A stretch of 64,000 nucleotides of DNA. Origin: Tolumonas osonensis. GTDB taxonomy: Bacteria; Pseudomonadota; Gammaproteobacteria; Enterobacterales; Aeromonadaceae. Positions 60,804 to 64,000 of the stretch are shown in pieces (position 1 is the first letter of the stretch; every line of letters starts with the position of its first letter). The translations under genes and the position numbers were made by a program. The notes below the pieces were generated by a model. That model was given only the letters and a program-made list of their open reading frames with translations. It searched no databases and was not told the origin of the DNA. The DNA lies in the NCBI RefSeq assembly GCF_014202415.1, contig NZ_JACHGR010000008.1:62001-126000 (forward strand), given 5' to 3'.

Positions 60804-62654
60804 ATGCCTAAGTTACGTTCCGCAACGACCACCCAGGGTCGTAATATGGCCGGTGCCCGTGCACTGTGGCGCGCCACCGGTATGAAAGACGGCGATTTTG
60901 ATAAGCCAATCATCGCCGTGGTGAACTCGTTTACCCAGTTCGTGCCGGGTCACGTACATCTGAAAGATCTGGGCCAGCTGGTTGCGCGTGAAATCGAAGC
61001 GGCCGGTGGTGTGGCGAAAGAGTTCAACACCATTGCGGTGGACGACGGTATCGCCATGGGTCACGGCGGTATGCTGTACTCCCTGCCTTCCCGCGAACTG
61101 ATCGCCGATTCCGTGGAATACATGGTGAACGCCCACTGCGCCGATGCGATGGTCTGTATCTCCAACTGTGACAAAATCACCCCGGGTATGCTGATGGCCG
61201 CGATGCGCCTGAACATTCCGGTGATTTTCGTCTCCGGCGGTCCGATGGAAGCGGGTAAAACCAAACTGTCCGATCAAATCATCAAACTGGATCTGGTCGA
61301 TGCCATGATCATGGCAGCTGACCCGACGGTCAGCGATGAAGATACTGCCGCGGTGGAACGCAGCGCCTGCCCGACCTGCGGCTCCTGCTCCGGGATGTTC
61401 ACCGCCAACTCCATGAACTGTCTGACCGAAGCGCTGGGTCTGTCTCAGCCGGGTAACGGTTCACTGCTGGCGACCCATGCCGATCGTGAACAGCTGTTCA
61501 AAAGTGCCGGCCAGCGTATCGTTGAACTGGCGAAACGTTATTACGAACAAGATGATGCAACTGCATTGCCACGTTCCATCGCCACCCGTGATGCATTTGA
61601 AAATGCCATCGCGCTGGATATCGCCATGGGCGGTTCCACCAACACCGTATTACACCTGCTGGCCATTGCCCAGGAAGGTGATGTCGACTTCACCATGGCG
61701 GATATCGATCGCATGTCCCGCCGTGTACCACAGCTGTGTAAAGTCGCGCCGTCTACCCAGAAATACCATATGGAAGACGTGCACCGTGCCGGTGGTATCG
61801 TCGCGATTCTGGGTGAACTGAGCCGTGCCGGTCTGCTGCACACTGACGTGCGTAACGTGCTGGGTCTGTCGCTGGCAGAGCTGATCGAAAGATATGACAT
61901 CGCGCTGAACCCATCCGATGAAGTGAAGAAATTCTACAGCGCCGGCCCCGGTGGCATTCCGACCACCAAAGCATTCAGTCAGGATTGCCGCTGGCCATCG
62001 CTGGATGTGGATCGTAAAGAGGGCTGTATCCGTACCAAAGAAAATGCCTACAGTCAGGACGGTGGTCTGGCCGTGCTGGCCGGTAATCTGGCGGTGGACG
62101 GCTGTATCGTTAAAACCGCCGGTGTGGACGAATCCATCCTGAAATTTGAAGGCCCGGCAGTGGTATTCGAGAGCCAGGACGATGCGGTCGCGGGCATCCT
62201 CGGCGGCAAAGTGAAAGCCGGCGATGTAGTGATCGTACGTTACGAAGGTCCGAAAGGCGGCCCGGGCATGCAGGAAATGCTGTATCCGACCTCTTACCTG
62301 AAATCCATGGGTCTGGGCAAGGTCTGCGCGCTGATCACCGACGGTCGTTTCTCCGGTGGTTCTTCAGGTCTCTCCATCGGTCACGTCTCTCCGGAAGCGG
62401 CTGCCGGCGGTAACATCGGTCTGATTGCCGATGGCGATCTGATCAGCATCGACATCCCGTCCCGTACCATCGACATCAAGATCAGCGATGCCGAGCTGGC
62501 CACCCGTCGTGCCGCGATGGAAGCCAAAGGCAAAGCAGCCTGGAAACCGGTAAACCGTGACCGTTTTGTTTCCTTTGCCCTGCGTGCGTATGCCAATCTG
62601 GCCACCAGCGCGGATAAAGGTGCGGTGCGCGATCGCAGCAAACTGGGAGAATAA
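60804..62654 (+). CDS. ilvD: Dihydroxyacid dehydratase
   Basis: A 616-residue Fe-S dehydratase, the E. coli IlvD length. It converts dihydroxyisovalerate and dihydroxymethylvalerate to the keto acids. Cluster cysteines lie in [12 protein letters not shown] and [11 protein letters not shown]; the Mg-binding and catalytic regions [19 protein letters not shown] and GGSTNTVLH are clear. GAGGAG lies 9 nt before the ATG. It is the paralogue of YjhG in this window. ilvA starts 2 nt after its stop. Confidence 0.97.
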   Translation: MPKLRSATTTQGRNMAGARALWRATGMKDGDFDKPIIAVVNSFTQFVPGHVHLKDLGQLVAREIEAAGGVAKEFNTIAVDDGIAMGHGGMLYSLPSRELIADSVEYMVNAHCADAMVCISNCDKITPGMLMAAMRLNIPVIFVSGGPMEAGKTKLSDQIIKLDLVDAMIMAADPTVSDEDTAAVERSACPTCGSCSGMFTANSMNCLTEALGLSQPGNGSLLATHADREQLFKSAGQRIVELAKRYYEQDDATALPRSIATRDAFENAIALDIAMGGSTNTVLHLLAIAQEGDVDFTMADIDRMSRRVPQLCKVAPSTQKYHMEDVHRAGGIVAILGELSRAGLLHTDVRNVLGLSLAELIERYDIALNPSDEVKKFYSAGPGGIPTTKAFSQDCRWPSLDVDRKEGCIRTKENAYSQDGGLAVLAGNLAVDGCIVKTAGVDESILKFEGPAVVFESQDDAVAGILGGKVKAGDVVIVRYEGPKGGPGMQEMLYPTSYLKSMGLGKVCALITDGRFSGGSSGLSIGHVSPEAAAGGNIGLIADGDLISIDIPSRTIDIKISDAELATRRAAMEAKGKAAWKPVNRDRFVSFALRAYANLATSADKGAVRDRSKLGE

Positions 62655-62656
62655 GC

Positions 62657-64000
62657 ATGAGCGACACACAACCGCAGGCCAGCGATTATCTTCGCAAAAT
62701 CCTGCTGTCGCCGGTATACGAGGTGGCGAAAGTCACCCCGTTACAGACGCTGAAAAAGATCTCCGATCGGCTCGGTAACCATGTGGCACTGAAGCGTGAA
62801 GACCTGCAGCCGGTGCACTCGTTCAAGCTGCGTGGTGCCTATAACAAGATCGCCGGTTTGACCGAAGAACAAAAGTCCAAAGGCATCATTGCCGCATCGG
62901 CCGGTAACCATGCGCAGGGCGTAGCGCTGTCCGGCGCCAAGCTGAAAATTCCGGCTACTATTGTCATGCCAACGACCACCCCGGACATCAAGATTGATGC
63001 GGTGCGCCGCATGGGTGGCAACGTGGTACTGTTCGGTAACAGCTTCGATGAAGCCTATGCGGAAAGCCGTCGTCTGGCGGCAGAACATGGCTACACGCTG
63101 ATCCCGCCGTATGATGACGTCGATGTCATTGCCGGTCAGGGCACCATCGGCCGTGAACTGCTGGAACAGGATACCCGTCTGACCCACGTGTTCGTGCAGG
63201 TCGGTGGTGGTGGTCTGGCGGCCGGTGTGGCGGTGTATATCAAGCAACTGCTGCCGAACATCAAGGTGATCGGCGTGGAAGCCGAAGGCTCTGCCTGCCT
63301 GAAAGCTGCGCTGGAAGCCGGTGAGCCGGTCAACCTGTCACGCGTCTCGCTGTTCGCCGATGGCGTCGCGGTAAAACGGGTCGGCGATGAAACGTTCCGT
63401 GTCTGCCGGGAATACCTCGACGAAGTCATCACCGTGACCAACGACGAGATCTGTGCCGCGCTGAAGGATATCTTCGATGACACCCGTGCCGTCGCCGAAC
63501 CGTCCGGCGCACTGTCACTGGCGGGGCTGAAGAAGTACGTCGAAACCACCCACACCCGTGGCGCCCGCATGGCCGCCATTCTGTCGGGGTCGAACGTCAA
63601 CTTCCACAGCCTGCGCTATGTGTCCGAACGCTGCGAGCTGGGTGAAAAACGCGAAGGCGTGCTGGCGGTAACCATTCCGGAACGCAAAGGCGCCTTCCTG
63701 GAGTTCTGCCATATCCTCGGCAAACGCATGGTCACCGAGTTCAACTACCGTTATTCCGAAGACAAGGAAGCGACCATTTTCGTTTCCGTGCGGCTGAGTA
63801 ACGGGACGGAAGAACTGTTGCAGGTGATGGCGGAGCTGCAGAAAGCCGGTTATGGCGTGATGAATATCACCGACAACAGTCTGGCGAAGAACCATGTGCG
63901 CTACATGGTCGGCGGCCGTCCGTGCAAACCGGTACAGGAGCGTCTGTTCAGCTTCGAGTTCCCGGAACAGCCGGGTGCCCTGCTGCGCTTCCTGGAAACG
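62657..64000 (+). CDS. ilvA: Biosynthetic threonine deaminase, 3' end missing
   Basis: 448 codons are present, open to the right edge; E. coli IlvA has 514, so about 65 residues are cut off. It deaminates threonine to 2-oxobutyrate for isoleucine. The PLP Lys57 lies in SFKLRGAY, GNHAQGVALS follows, and GGGGLAAG binds phosphate. The C-terminal ACT-like regulatory domains (LAVTIPERKGAFLEFCHILG, then SFEFPEQPGALLRFLE) mark the isoleucine-inhibited biosynthetic form. It follows ilvD by 2 nt. Confidence 0.95.
   Translation, partial: MSDTQPQASDYLRKILLSPVYEVAKVTPLQTLKKISDRLGNHVALKREDLQPVHSFKLRGAYNKIAGLTEEQKSKGIIAASAGNHAQGVALSGAKLKIPATIVMPTTTPDIKIDAVRRMGGNVVLFGNSFDEAYAESRRLAAEHGYTLIPPYDDVDVIAGQGTIGRELLEQDTRLTHVFVQVGGGGLAAGVAVYIKQLLPNIKVIGVEAEGSACLKAALEAGEPVNLSRVSLFADGVAVKRVGDETFRVCREYLDEVITVTNDEICAALKDIFDDTRAVAEPSGALSLAGLKKYVETTHTRGARMAAILSGSNVNFHSLRYVSERCELGEKREGVLAVTIPERKGAFLEFCHILGKRMVTEFNYRYSEDKEATIFVSVRLSNGTEELLQVMAELQKAGYGVMNITDNSLAKNHVRYMVGGRPCKPVQERLFSFEFPEQPGALLRFLET

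Overview
The window reads as a chromosomal segment of a gammaproteobacterium with moderately high GC. Most of it is core metabolism in enteric-like operons. KdgR, YceM/MviM, YjhG and YjhH look like orthologues of the Escherichia coli proteins, and the alcohol-sugar operon looks like the Klebsiella arabinitol and ribitol genes. The mix of enteric uronate genes with a Campylobacter-type P19/FTR1 iron cluster suggests the Aeromonadales (Aeromonas or Tolumonas relatives). That placement is inference; no 16S or marker gene is present.

Layout. 1-3043: galacturonate catabolism (end of uxaB, uxaA), the ygjV-type membrane protein and a DUF523 protein. 3092-7944: an MBL-fold hydrolase, tRNA-Ser(UGA), then a small accessory patch of an orphan PAAR spike protein, a membrane NERD-domain protein and a methyltransferase-HNH fusion. 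This patch is the best candidate for an undescribed system. 8082-9543: a creatinase-like M24 protein and a cupin. 9553-17325: an eight-gene minus-strand iron-import operon (FTR1, P19, DUF2318, two FtsX-type permeases, ABC ATPase, TlpA-like lipoprotein, DUF3465) behind a likely Fur site. 17614-25479: the ketodeoxygluconate (KDG) regulon: kdgT, yhcH-type, kdgR, kdgK, eda, kduI, kduD and an mviM-type oxidoreductase, with three clear KdgR boxes. 25507-32702: an acyltransferase, a CPA1 antiporter translationally coupled to moxR, DUF58 and tgpA-like genes, and a DUF486 protein.

32874-36456: tandem alkaline phosphatases and an unknown exported protein. 36484-40865: a LysR remnant, the comM/yifB ATPase, and an AT-richer insert (MBL hydrolase plus GlxA-type regulator) bracketed by 42-bp direct repeats. 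40909-47430: a D-xylonate-type locus (GntP-family permease, YjhG dehydratase, YjhH aldolase, IclR regulator, divergent zinc alcohol dehydrogenase). 47612-48064: a TerB-like protein. 48061-56694: a D-arabinitol operon (SorC regulator, dalD, xylulokinase, MFS transporter) running into transaldolase and transketolase. 56775-57302: a retropepsin-like protein. 57655-64000: the ilvLGMEDA operon with its attenuator; ilvA runs off the end.

How they work together. Galacturonate goes through UxaB and UxaA to KDG; unsaturated uronates from pectin go through KduI and KduD to KDG; external KDG enters by KdgT. KdgK and Eda turn KDG into pyruvate and glyceraldehyde 3-phosphate. Arabinitol is oxidised to xylulose, phosphorylated, and passed to transaldolase and transketolase encoded just downstream. 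The window therefore describes a plant-carbohydrate user, with two short accessory inserts in otherwise stable DNA.
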